DNA of 43,578 nt from Streptomyces sp. ISL-11 (GCF_018614525.1 NZ_JAGGOL010000121.1:1-43578), one strand, 5' to 3'; shown: positions 24,669 through 32,016, counted from the first letter of the stretch. Notes: a model not told the origin generated them from the letters alone. Translations and numbers: made by a program.

Positions 24669-25618
24669 CCCGTGTCGCCGCGATCGACTGCGGTACGAAC
24701 TCCATCCGCCTCCTGGTCGCCGACCTCGACCCCGGCACCGGCGAGCTCGTCGAGCTCGACCGGCGGATGCGGATCGTCCGGCTGGGCCAGGGCGTGGACC
24801 GCACCGGCCGGCTGGCGGACGAGGCGCTGGAGCGCACGTTCGCCGCGTGCCGGGAGTACGCCGAGGTCATCCGCGAGCTGAAGGCCGAGCGCACCCGCTT
24901 CGTGGCGACCTCCGCGTCCCGCGACGCGGAGAACCGCGCGGACTTCGTGCGCGGCGTCGTGGAGATCCTGGGTGTCGAGCCCGAGGTGATCAGCGGCGAT
25001 CAGGAGGCCGAGTTCTCCTTCACCGGCGCCACCAAGGAACTGACGGGCCGTGACGACCTGGCCAAGCCCTATCTGGTGGTGGACATCGGCGGCGGCTCCA
25101 CCGAGTTCGTCGTCGGCGACGACCACGTACGGGCCGCCCGCAGCGTCGACGTGGGCTGCGTGCGGATGACCGAGCGTCACCTCGTCGCGGACGGCGAGGT
25201 CGAGGACCCGCCGACGCCCGAGCGGATCGCGGCGATACGGGCGGACGTCGAGGCGGCCCTGGACCTGGCCGAGGAGACGGTCCCGCTGCGCGAGGCCCGC
25301 ACGCTCGTCGGCCTGGCCGGATCGGTCACCACGGTCGCGGCGATCGCGCTGGGGCTCCAGGAGTACGACTGGTCGGTCATCCACCACTCGCGGATCCCCC
25401 TGGACCGGGTCCGCGAGATCACCGCGACGCTGCTGGCCTCGACGCACGAACAGCGCGCCGCGATCCCCGTGATGCACCCGGGCCGGGTCGACGTGATCTG
25501 CGCCGGGGCGCTCGTCCTGCAGTGCGTGATGGAGCGGACGGGGGCCGAGGAGGTCGTCGTCAGCGAGCACGACATCCTGGACGGCATCGCCTGGAGCGCG
25601 GCACTCGCCGACGCGTGA
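24665..25618 (+). CDS. ppx: Exopolyphosphatase / guanosine pentaphosphatase family
   Basis: 317 aa. ASKHA-fold ATPase-like domains: phosphate-1 motif AIDCGTNSIRLLVAD (6-20), FVATSASRDAENR, and phosphate-2 motif DIGGGSTEFVVG (140-151). GLAGSVTTVAAIALGLQ follows, and the conserved C-terminal segment SEHDILDGIAWS. At this short length (Ppx1-like, no HD domain) it releases terminal phosphate from short polyphosphate and may act on pppGpp. It starts GTG 24665 inside the DUF501 stop. A decayed second copy of its last ~35 codons lies at 26300-26406. Confidence 0.95.
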   Translation: MTRVAAIDCGTNSIRLLVADLDPGTGELVELDRRMRIVRLGQGVDRTGRLADEALERTFAACREYAEVIRELKAERTRFVATSASRDAENRADFVRGVVEILGVEPEVISGDQEAEFSFTGATKELTGRDDLAKPYLVVDIGGGSTEFVVGDDHVRAARSVDVGCVRMTERHLVADGEVEDPPTPERIAAIRADVEAALDLAEETVPLREARTLVGLAGSVTTVAAIALGLQEYDWSVIHHSRIPLDRVREITATLLASTHEQRAAIPVMHPGRVDVICAGALVLQCVMERTGAEEVVVSEHDILDGIAWSAALADA

Positions 25619-25633
25619 CCCACCCGCCGAGCA

Positions 25634-25662
25634 GCCGCCCGGAGACCGCGGACCCGGGCGGC
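25634..25662. terminator. Bidirectional terminator between ppx and relE
   Basis: GCCGCCCGG (25634-25642) pairs with CCGGGCGGC (25654-25662) between the convergent stops. Confidence 0.6.
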
Positions 25663-25669
25663 CCGCTCG

Positions 25670-25939
25670 TCAGAGGCTGCGGTAGACGTCGCGCCGGTCG
25701 CCCACCTTGACGACAAGGATGACGAGTTCGCCGTCCTCGACCTGGTAGGCGACCCGGTAGTTGCCCACCCGGAGCCGGTAGAGCCCCGACGGGCCCGTCA
25801 GCTTCTTGACGTCGGCGTCCTCGCGGTACGGGTCCTCGCCGAGCGCGGTCAGCGCGGCCAGGATGCGCATGGCGGCGGGCCGGTCGATGGCCCGGAGCTG
25901 CCGCTGGGCCGCCGCGGTGAACCGGAACGCGTACTTCAC
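25670..25939 (-). CDS. relE: RelE/ParE family toxin
   Basis: 89 aa from GTG 25939. The RelE fold is clear: YAFRFTAAAQRQLRAIDRP, a second helix, then LTGPSGLYRLRVGNYRVAYQVEDGELVILVVKVGDRRDVYR, with the basic/aromatic C-terminal residues (R, Y, R) used for ribosome-dependent mRNA cleavage in RelE proteins. It overlaps the antitoxin gene by 4 bp, antitoxin first, the standard order. It is the first gene downstream of ppx, on the opposite strand. Confidence 0.93.
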   Translation of the reverse strand: MKYAFRFTAAAQRQLRAIDRPAAMRILAALTALGEDPYREDADVKKLTGPSGLYRLRVGNYRVAYQVEDGELVILVVKVGDRRDVYRSL

Positions 25940-26208
25940 GCCGCGTCGCTGTTGCGCTCGGCGAACAGGTCCGCCAGCAGCTCGGCCATCGTCACGGTCG
26001 GCCCGCCCTCGGCCAGGACCGCTTCCGCCTCCCGGGCCAGCAGCACATCGGCCGCTTCTTCCAGCGCGTCGAAGTCCGCGATCGGCACCACGGCCGCCAC
26101 GGGCACGCCATTGCGGGTGATCACCGTAGGGGTGCCCTGCTCGGCGCGGTTGATGTGATCCGCGAGGTGCGCCCGGGCTTCCCGTACGGTCACGGTGCTC
26201 TCAGCCAT
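25936..26208 (-). CDS. Phd/YefM family antitoxin
   Basis: 90 aa from ATG 26208. The N-terminal DNA-binding half TVTVREARAHLADHINRAEQG followed by PTVITRNGVPVAAVVPIADF is the Phd/YefM dimer fold. The acidic C-terminal helix (AEAVLAEGGPTVTMAELLADLFAER) should wrap and neutralise the toxin. No ribosome site; a TACACT -10 ends 6 nt before the ATG, so the mRNA is probably leaderless. The palindrome just upstream is the likely self-regulation site. Confidence 0.93.
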   Translation of the reverse strand: MAESTVTVREARAHLADHINRAEQGTPTVITRNGVPVAAVVPIADFDALEEAADVLLAREAEAVLAEGGPTVTMAELLADLFAERNSDAA

Positions 26209-26215
26209 GGAGTCA

Positions 26216-26240
26216 GTGTACGCGTGTTTGTGTACACGCG
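26216..26240 (-). promoter_or_regulatory. Promoter and operator of the relE antitoxin operon
   Basis: CGCGTGT (26221-26227) and ACACGCG (26234-26240) are a perfect inverted repeat around 6 bp, with GTGTAC occurring twice (26216-26221, 26230-26235). On the minus strand the -10 TACACT (26220-26215) is followed by 6 nt and the ATG. The palindrome covers the -10/-35 spacer, as expected for repression by the toxin-antitoxin complex. Confidence 0.6.
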
Positions 26241-26299
26241 GGCGCCGGTGGTGGGGCCTGAGCGTGCCCTACAGCCTGGCGGACCAATGTCCGCGGGCG

Positions 26300-26406
26300 A
26301 GGTGCGTCGTGCCGTTTCGGCTTCATGCTCCAGTGCGTCACGGAACGCACCGGGCCCGCGAGGTGGTCGGGAGCGAGCACGGCATCCTCGACGGCATTGC
26401 CTACAA
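26300..26406 (+). pseudogene. Decayed duplicate of the ppx 3' end
   Basis: The stretch reads MLQCVTERTGP and, after a one-base deletion, EVVGSEHGILDGIAY. The intact ppx has VLQCVMERTGAEEVVVSEHDILDGIAW at 25516-25600. DNA similarity is also evident (AGTGCGT, CGAGCACG, ATCCT.GACGGCAT). There is no start, and the frame is broken. It lies beyond the toxin-antitoxin pair, so the pair sits between the living ppx end and a relic of another one. The 26241-26299 stretch and 26407-26451 hold no gene. Confidence 0.75.
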
Positions 26407-26451
26407 AATGGCCCCGGCCCGCTGTACGGGGACCGGGGCTACCTCGTTGAT

Positions 26452-27636
26452 TCACACCGGCCAGGAGTCGCCCGGTGTGTCGAGCCACGCCTCTTGTCCG
26501 TCCGGGGTCACGGTGAGCCCGAACCGGTCATGCGTGGGTCTGCCCTGCTTCTGCCACCACCGGAAGGCCGCTTCCACGTCATCCCACAGCCGGCGCGGGC
26601 CCGACTGCCAGACGCGCGTCTCCTCGCCGTCGCGGAACATCACGCAGGCCCAGGAACGGTCACCCAGCCCGTAGAACCACACGGGCCGTGCGCCGCCGCG
26701 TGCGTCCGCCACGGCCTGAACGCAGTGCCGCACTTGCAGCCCCAGAGCGAATGGCAGGGCGGTGTACCGCCCGGTGACGAATTCGGACTCCTTGACTGCC
26801 GTGGTCGAGGTGTCCGCGTCGTCGAACGCGCCGGCCGGAACGTATTCCGCGTGCGGTCGCCGGGGCGAACGCTGGGCCCGGACCTTCATGAACTCCACCG
26901 GCCGGGTGAAGCGGCCGAGCGCGGTTCCGCCGTTCGCCCGCAGACGGACTACGGCGTCCGCGTTGCTGTAGTGCGTGCCCCATGGCGCGACGATGACCCC
27001 ACCCTTACGGATCTGCGGCAGCCACGCCCCCGGGGACTCGCGGAGCCCCACCGTGGCGAGGATGCGGTCGTACGGTCCGTGGTCCGCGTAGCCCTTGAAC
27101 CCATCGCCTTCGACCACGTCCGGGTACAGCCCAGCCGCACAGAGCCGCTCGCGGGCCCGCATCGACACGGAGCGGTCGATCTCAAGAGTGGTGACGCGCC
27201 CGCGCCCGCGTGAGGCCACACAGCGGTGGTACAGGGCCCCGGCGGTCTCACCCGTCCCGGTGGCCACGTCCAGCACGTTCATGCCCTCGTCCGCGCCCAG
27301 ATCCTGAAACAGCCCGTAGTTCACGGACGGCGCGGACGACGAGCTTGTCGACACGCGTCCCGGCGCGGTGCCGGAGTGCTCGCCGTCGTCCCACTGGGTC
27401 ACGATGGGCTGGTCGCTGTCCACGGCGGCGTACCAGCGTTCGGGGTGGGTGACCCGGTCCACGGCGACACTCGTGCCCGTTTCCATGTCCCAGGGCCAGA
27501 TCAGCTCGGGCAGGAAGTGCGCCCGGTCCACCGCCGCGAAGGTCGGCGCCCAGTCCGACGACATCGCTTTCGTCTCAAAGAGGACGCGCCCCAGCTCATT
27601 TCGGCTGGGACGCTCCACCTGCGGGTTGAACGTCAC
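26452..27636 (-). CDS. PIMT-like O-methyltransferase, candidate RiPP-type peptide modifier
   Basis: 394 aa from GTG 27636. The SAM-binding motif I is VLDVATGTGE (121-130), preceded by a VSTSSSSAPSV loop (95-105) that matches the substrate loop of protein-L-isoaspartate methyltransferases. Post-motif LEIDRS and GPYDRILATVGL fit the same fold. About 200 extra C-terminal residues with DRSWACVMFRDGEETRVWQSGPRRLW are typical of the long PIMT homologues that modify peptides (FxLD, ATP-grasp and imiditide systems), not of the ~210-aa repair enzyme. It is last in a four-gene operon and starts within the stop of the 51-aa Asp-Gly-rich peptide gene. No lanthionine or ATP-grasp enzyme is nearby. Confidence 0.85.
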   Translation of the reverse strand: MTFNPQVERPSRNELGRVLFETKAMSSDWAPTFAAVDRAHFLPELIWPWDMETGTSVAVDRVTHPERWYAAVDSDQPIVTQWDDGEHSGTAPGRVSTSSSSAPSVNYGLFQDLGADEGMNVLDVATGTGETAGALYHRCVASRGRGRVTTLEIDRSVSMRARERLCAAGLYPDVVEGDGFKGYADHGPYDRILATVGLRESPGAWLPQIRKGGVIVAPWGTHYSNADAVVRLRANGGTALGRFTRPVEFMKVRAQRSPRRPHAEYVPAGAFDDADTSTTAVKESEFVTGRYTALPFALGLQVRHCVQAVADARGGARPVWFYGLGDRSWACVMFRDGEETRVWQSGPRRLWDDVEAAFRWWQKQGRPTHDRFGLTVTPDGQEAWLDTPGDSWPV

Positions 27637-27788
27637 TTGCGGCGGTCCCCGTCTCCCCCGGGACTACCGCCGTCGGGGGACGGGGGCTCGGACGGCGGTG
27701 TCCAGGGCTGCCCGGGGTGTCCGTCCCCTTGTCCCTCGTCCTTGCCGCGCCCGCCGTCGACGGCGGTGACGGATGGAATGGCGGTCAT
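27633..27788 (-). CDS. 51-aa Asp-Gly-rich peptide, candidate precursor for the methyltransferase
   Basis: ATG 27788 with AAAGGGG ~8 nt upstream; the stop overlaps the methyltransferase start (GTGA). The peptide opens MTAIPSVTAV and is then Gly/Asp/Pro-rich with one Trp29 and four Asp-Gly pairs (11-12, 22-23, 39-40, 46-47), ending DGDRRK. Asp-Gly is the sequence most prone to aspartimide formation after Asp methylation, which is what PIMT-type RiPP enzymes do. There is no Cys, no FxLD motif and no signal peptide. That it is a RiPP precursor is inference; it could instead be a small accessory subunit. Confidence 0.6.
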   Translation of the reverse strand: MTAIPSVTAVDGGRGKDEGQGDGHPGQPWTPPSEPPSPDGGSPGGDGDRRK

Positions 27789-28084
27789 GTCGTACCCCTT
27801 TGTTCGTTCGGGTGGGCCCTCGCGGAGGTATGGGTGCGGGGCGGCGCGGGAGCGTAGTAGGCCCGGGTCGCGGCGGGCATGTCGGTGGTCGGCATGGCGG
27901 GTGGTCCGCTGCTGTGAGGAAGAGCCACCATGGCGCCGGCGATGACCCAGGAGGTGTCTGCCTCGCCGGCCAACAGTCGTACGGAAGAGTCGGGCCTCCC
28001 GCGCCCTGCCCGGTGATCCCGGCACTCGCATCGCGGAAAACGCATGGTGCCGGGCTGGAGGTCGCTACCGAGTGAGGCGGTCAT
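27785..28084 (-). CDS. 99-aa protein of unknown function in the methyltransferase operon
   Basis: Starts ATG 28084 inside the stop of the preceding small gene (ATGA) and ends inside the ATGA of the next. It contains an RFPRCECRDHR segment (two Cys and a His, a possible metal site), a short hydrophobic stretch (SWVIAGAMVALPHS) and a Pro/Thr/Ala-rich tail. I do not recognise a family. The exact overlaps on both sides are the main evidence that it is a real gene. Confidence 0.55.
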   Translation of the reverse strand: MTASLGSDLQPGTMRFPRCECRDHRAGRGRPDSSVRLLAGEADTSWVIAGAMVALPHSSGPPAMPTTDMPAATRAYYAPAPPRTHTSARAHPNEQRGTT

Positions 28085-28227
28085 CCGTGGGCCTCCCGCT
28101 GGTGTACCCCCATGCGGATGGTCATGGCCTTCATCGTGTCGAGGTCGCCCTGGTCGGCCGCATCACGGCGGGTGCTCTTGATTTCAGCGCATACCGAACA
28201 ACCGGTGGTTTTCTGCTCGTTGGTCAT
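28081..28227 (-). CDS. 48-aa CxxC...HxxxxH small protein
   Basis: ATG 28227 with GAGGAC ~8 nt upstream. Reads MTNEQKTTGCSVCAEIK, a charged helix, then MGVHQREAHG. The CxxC pair (residues 10 and 13) and two C-terminal His (42, 47) could bind one zinc. Very short proteins of this kind are common beside XRE regulators in streptomycetes. First gene of the operon; overlaps the next by 4 bp. Confidence 0.65.
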   Translation of the reverse strand: MTNEQKTTGCSVCAEIKSTRRDAADQGDLDTMKAMTIRMGVHQREAHG

Positions 28228-28421
28228 CGCGCGGTCCTCGTGGGTAGGGGATGCCTGGGAGCGATGCGTTGGCGTGAGTGTGTTCGCGTGGTCGCTCTGC
28301 GCGACTACGCTTGTGCTGCGCACGCCGTGAGCTCGCATCCACGAAGCTACGGTGCCCGGTGCGGTCCAAAAACTGACCCGTCGTACCAGTTGTTCGAAGC
28401 CCCGTCATCGGAGAGCAGGCA

Positions 28422-29576
28422 ATGGCTCCTACCCGTTCCAACCCCTCCAAGGGAACACTGACCAGTGGTCAGCGTTCCCGGAATCGGGCCGGTGAAGGGC
28501 GGGTGACCGGGCACCTCTTCAAGGTCATCAGGGAGCGGTTGCCGTGCACCCAACGTGAGATCGCGGAGCGGTTGGGCGTGGACGCGACCACGGTGCAGGG
28601 CTGGGAAAGTGGGCGCCGCGCGCTGACCGCGATGGCAGCCGGGCAACTCTTGACGCTCCGGCGCCGTCTCCTTGGCTACGGCGCGGACCCTCACTCGATC
28701 GCCCTGCTCGGCGCCGCCATGGATGCCGACGGGGTGATCGCGCACGCGCTGGACGAGAGCCTTCCCGACCGCGATCCGCGCAGCCACCCTCTGGCGGGGT
28801 GGGTATTCACCCGGGCGTCCACGCACATGATCGCCTGGGCGCTGACAGGAAGTGCTCCCGCCGCTCTGCCACCCGCGCCCACCGCGACACCGCGTCGTCG
28901 CGGACCTTCCCCGGAAACTCCCCTGCTCGCGGAGCCTGATCGCCGGCGTTTCTACGACCACATGCGGAGGTATGCGGAGATCGCTGACCGGTCGGGCGAA
29001 GGGGGCGCCCTGCTCCGCCGCCAGGCCTTGTACTTGTGCAGCTATGACATGGCTCCGGACACGCACGCCTGGCTCGCCGACATGCGGGCGCGCCGTCCTG
29101 TGCGTCTCACTCACTCGACATGGTCACCGGAGTGGGCGGACGCCAGATCCCTGGCCACATCCTTGACCCGGTACGGGGAATTCGACGTGCTGCACCGCTT
29201 CATCGAACGAGGGATGGGCGGTGATGCGGGCGAGATCGCGAACCTGAACTACTGGGCCCACTGGCTCGGTATGGACCGGGTTCCGCGACCCGACGACTCG
29301 TTCATGGCCGACCGGTCTTCAGGACTCTGGGACGCGGGCGCCCTGCTGCGCAGCTTCGCGGACCGGCTGGACCCCGATTTGGGGTGCGTTGACCTGAACG
29401 TTCACTCGGTGTGGTCGTTGATGGCGTCCCGGCCCGGTGTCCTCGCTGCCGACCCACGGCTTGCGGACGAACTCCGACGCCGGGTCGTTCTGCTCCTGGA
29501 CAGTGGCTCAGTCTCGCAGCAGGCCCGGCGAGAACTCGATGCCGTGCACTACGGTCTGAGGCTGAGCAGCCCGTGA
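28422..29576 (+). CDS. XRE-family helix-turn-helix regulator with large C-terminal sensor region
   Basis: 384 aa from ATG 28422 (GGAGAGCAGG upstream). The HTH is CTQREIAERLGVDATTVQGWESGRR (41-65, split here: recognition helix TTVQGWESG). The remaining ~300 residues are mostly helical (TPR-like repeats possible) with no enzyme motif, typical of streptomycete XRE regulators paired with local small-gene operons. It is divergent from the methyltransferase operon across 194 bp, so it probably controls it and itself. The HD-domain gene follows 22 bp downstream in the same operon. Confidence 0.85.
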   Translation: MAPTRSNPSKGTLTSGQRSRNRAGEGRVTGHLFKVIRERLPCTQREIAERLGVDATTVQGWESGRRALTAMAAGQLLTLRRRLLGYGADPHSIALLGAAMDADGVIAHALDESLPDRDPRSHPLAGWVFTRASTHMIAWALTGSAPAALPPAPTATPRRRGPSPETPLLAEPDRRRFYDHMRRYAEIADRSGEGGALLRRQALYLCSYDMAPDTHAWLADMRARRPVRLTHSTWSPEWADARSLATSLTRYGEFDVLHRFIERGMGGDAGEIANLNYWAHWLGMDRVPRPDDSFMADRSSGLWDAGALLRSFADRLDPDLGCVDLNVHSVWSLMASRPGVLAADPRLADELRRRVVLLLDSGSVSQQARRELDAVHYGLRLSSP

Positions 29577-29598
29577 TCCATTCGAGAGGACAGGCCGT

Positions 29599-30174
29599 AT
29601 GACTGATGATCAGTACGCCAAGGGGTCCGTCAGCTATCTGATGGAAATGGGCGCTCTGAAGCGCGCAAAGCGGTCCGGCTGGTGGATCGCGGGAGTCAAG
29701 GACCCCGAGACGATCGCGGAGCACAGCTTCCGTACTGCCGTCATCGGGTCGGTGCTGGCGATGATGGAGGGAGCCGACCCGGCGAGGGTGGCGCTGCTGT
29801 GCACCTTCCACGACACCCAGGAGACCCGCGTCGGCGACATCCCTTGGATCGGGCGCCGCTACCTCAGGGCCGCCAAGAATGAGGAGGTCACGGCCGACCA
29901 GGTCGCACAGGCGCATCCGGCCGTCGCGGCCGGCATTCAGGCAGTCGTCGAGGAGTACGAGAACGGCGATTCGCTGGAGGTCGCGGTCGCGCGCGACGCG
30001 GACAAGCTGGAGTGCATGATCCAGGGCCTGGAGTACCTGGAGCAGGGGTACAGCAATGCCCGGGAGTGGGTCGACAGCACGCGGGCGAAGCTCAAGACGG
30101 CGTCGGCCATCGCGCTTGCCGACGCCGCACAGGACATGTCGTCGATCGAGTGGCAGCGCGTCTACCTGCCGTGA
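29599..30174 (+). CDS. HD-domain phosphohydrolase, YfbR/HDDC2-like 5'-nucleotidase
   Basis: 191 aa from ATG 29599 with GAGAGGA 8 bp upstream. The HD metal set is complete: His42 (AEHSFR), His71-Asp72 with catalytic-type Glu75 (FHDTQE), and Asp135 (DADKLE). Length and the VGDIP motif fit the YfbR/HDDC2 family, which removes phosphate from (deoxy)nucleoside monophosphates. It follows the XRE gene by 22 bp, so the two are co-transcribed. A link to the peptide operon (for example, regulator ligand turnover) is speculative. Confidence 0.88.
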   Translation: MTDDQYAKGSVSYLMEMGALKRAKRSGWWIAGVKDPETIAEHSFRTAVIGSVLAMMEGADPARVALLCTFHDTQETRVGDIPWIGRRYLRAAKNEEVTADQVAQAHPAVAAGIQAVVEEYENGDSLEVAVARDADKLECMIQGLEYLEQGYSNAREWVDSTRAKLKTASAIALADAAQDMSSIEWQRVYLP

Positions 30175-30298
30175 TCCATGCCCCTGCCTCCTGGCCGTAC
30201 TGCCCCAACTCCGGGTGCCCCTAGGGGCCCATGCCCCGGGCGGAACCGCCTGGAACGCCCCCCGGAACGCCGTCCGAAGGCCCCCGTCCGAGAAAGTT

Positions 30299-30314
30299 CG
30301 TGAAATCCTTCACA
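30299..30314. promoter_or_regulatory. Rex-like operator, distal site upstream of ndh
   Basis: CGTGAAATCCTTCACA matches the streptomycete Rex (ROP) consensus TGTGAAC-N3-TTCACA at 11 of 13 fixed positions. It lies in the 459-bp gap 30175-30633. Confidence 0.6.
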
Positions 30315-30340
30315 TGAAAAAATGCCCTGCCGGGCACGCG

Positions 30341-30360
30341 AGGGGGCCCCAGGGCCCCCT
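30341..30360 (+). terminator. Strong terminator downstream of the HD gene and the distal Rex site
   Basis: A perfect 8-bp GC stem (AGGGGGCC/GGCCCCCT) with a CCAG loop, followed by TTGTCGT. A smaller hairpin TGCCC/GGGCA lies just before it (30323-30336), after an A-rich run. It may end the XRE-HD operon or attenuate a transcript from the Rex-site region. Confidence 0.65.
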
Positions 30361-30583
30361 TTGTCGTCCTCCGGGCCGCCGGACAGGCGAAAGAGGCCGG
30401 TATCCGGCAGGTTAAAGAGACGTTTATGCGGACCCCGTGAACGGCAGTGGTCCACCCGGCCGCGAGGCCCCAAGCCCAGTTCAGCGGGGGTGAACAACGC
30501 CCGCCCGGAGCCAGTGGTTCCCTTTCCAAGACATGACATGAGTCACGAAGGCGGCGGAGTGTAGCAGACAGGTCCCCGTACCT

Positions 30584-30599
30584 TGTGAAGGGGCTCACG
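30584..30599. promoter_or_regulatory. Rex-like operator, proximal site upstream of ndh
   Basis: TGTGAAGGGGCTCACG matches the Rex consensus at 10 of 13 fixed positions, 35 bp before ATG 30634. GATACT (30622-30627), 6 nt before the ATG, could be a -10 of a leaderless start. Confidence 0.45.
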
Positions 30600-30633
30600 A
30601 GCACCCCTGTCCGGAGTGCTGGATACTCGAATC

Positions 30634-32016
30634 ATGAGCACCACGGAGCGTCCACGGATCCTCGTAGTAGGCGGCGGGTACGTCGGCCTGTACGCGGCGC
30701 GCCGCATCCTGAAGAAGATGCGGTACGCGGAGGCGACCGTCACAGTCGTCGACCCGCGCTCGTACATGACCTACCAGCCCTTCCTGCCCGAAGCAGCTGC
30801 CGGCAGCATCTCCCCCCGCCACGTCGTGGTGCCGCTGCGACGCGTGCTCCCCAAGGCGGAGGTCCTCACCGGCCGCGTCACCACCATCGACCAGGACCGT
30901 AAGGTCGCCACGATCGCGCCGCTCGTCGGCGAGGCGTACGAGCTGCCCTTCGACTACCTGGTCATCGCGCTCGGCGCGGTCTCCCGCACCTTCCCGATCC
31001 CCGGCCTGGCCGAGAACGGCATCGGTATGAAGGGCATCGAGGAGGCCATCGGCCTGCGCAACCACGTCCTCGAGCAGCTCGACAAGGCCGACTCGACCAC
31101 CGACGAGGAGATCCGCCGCAAGGCGCTCACCTTCGTCTTCGTCGGCGGCGGCTTCGCCGGCGCCGAGACGGTCGGCGAGGTCGAGGACATGGCCCGCGAC
31201 GCCGCGAAGTACTACCCGAATGTCAAGCGCGAGGACATGCGCTTCATTCTGGTCGACGCCGCCGACAAGATCCTTCCCGAGGTCGGGCCGAAGCTCGGCA
31301 CGTACGGCAAGGAGCACCTGGAGAGCCGCGGGGTCGAGATCCACCTCTCCACCTCCATGGACTCCTGCGTCGACGGCCACGTCGTGCTGAAGAACGGCCT
31401 GGAGGTCGACTCCAACACGATCGTGTGGACCGCCGGCGTCAAGCCCAACCCGGCCCTGGCCCGCTTCGGCCTGCCGCTGGGCCCGCGCGGCCACGTCGAC
31501 ACCTCCGAGACCCTCCAGGTCCAGGGCACCGACTACATCTGGGCCGCCGGCGACAACGCCCAGGTCCCGGACATGGTCGGCCGCAAGGCCGGCAACCCCA
31601 ACGCCTGGTGCCCGCCGAACGCCCAGCACGCGTTGCGGCAGGCCAAGGTCCTCGGCGACAACGTCATCTCGGGCATGCGCGGCTTCCCGCAGAAGACGTA
31701 CGAGCACGCCAACAAGGGTGCGGTGGCGGGCCTCGGCCTCCACAAGGGCGTCGCGATGATCGTCATGGGCAAGGTGAAGATCAAGCTCAAGGGCCGTCTC
31801 GCCTGGTACATGCACCGTGGCTACCACGGCATGGCCATGCCGACCTGGAACCGTAAGATCCGCGTCTTCGCGGACTGGACCCTCGGCATGTTCCTCAAGC
31901 GCGAGGTCGTCTCGCTCGGCGCCATGGAGAACCCCCGCGAGGAGTTCTACGAGGCCGCCAAGCCGGCGCCGCAGGCCGCCAAGGCCGACTCGGCGCAGAA
32001 GGCCAAGGCTTCCTAG
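30634..32016 (+). CDS. ndh: Type II NADH dehydrogenase (NDH-2)
   Basis: 460 aa. The FAD-binding GGGYVG (13-18) is near the N-terminus and the NADH-binding GGGFAGAE lies at 171-178. The second FAD contact is WAAGDNAQ (D307), and NDH-2-specific TYQPFLPEAAAG and QHALRQAKVLGDN are present. The C-terminal region with MHRGYHGMAMP and a basic amphipathic stretch serves peripheral membrane binding. It transfers electrons from NADH to menaquinone without proton pumping. The start ATG 30634 begins the conserved sequence. Two Rex-like operators upstream suggest NADH/NAD+-responsive control. The Lys/Ala-rich tail is typical for actinobacterial members. Confidence 0.95.
   Translation: MSTTERPRILVVGGGYVGLYAARRILKKMRYAEATVTVVDPRSYMTYQPFLPEAAAGSISPRHVVVPLRRVLPKAEVLTGRVTTIDQDRKVATIAPLVGEAYELPFDYLVIALGAVSRTFPIPGLAENGIGMKGIEEAIGLRNHVLEQLDKADSTTDEEIRRKALTFVFVGGGFAGAETVGEVEDMARDAAKYYPNVKREDMRFILVDAADKILPEVGPKLGTYGKEHLESRGVEIHLSTSMDSCVDGHVVLKNGLEVDSNTIVWTAGVKPNPALARFGLPLGPRGHVDTSETLQVQGTDYIWAAGDNAQVPDMVGRKAGNPNAWCPPNAQHALRQAKVLGDNVISGMRGFPQKTYEHANKGAVAGLGLHKGVAMIVMGKVKIKLKGRLAWYMHRGYHGMAMPTWNRKIRVFADWTLGMFLKREVVSLGAMENPREEFYEAAKPAPQAAKADSAQKAKAS

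Noticed and set aside
27633..28084. FxLD-family lanthipeptide precursor
   Set aside because: The methyltransferase resembles the FxLD-system enzyme, but no small gene here has an FxLD motif or Cys/Ser/Thr core, and no dehydratase or cyclase is present.
25619..30633. Intact integrative element
   Set aside because: No integrase, recombination directionality factor, replication gene or clear att repeats were found; only a gene relic suggests past insertion.
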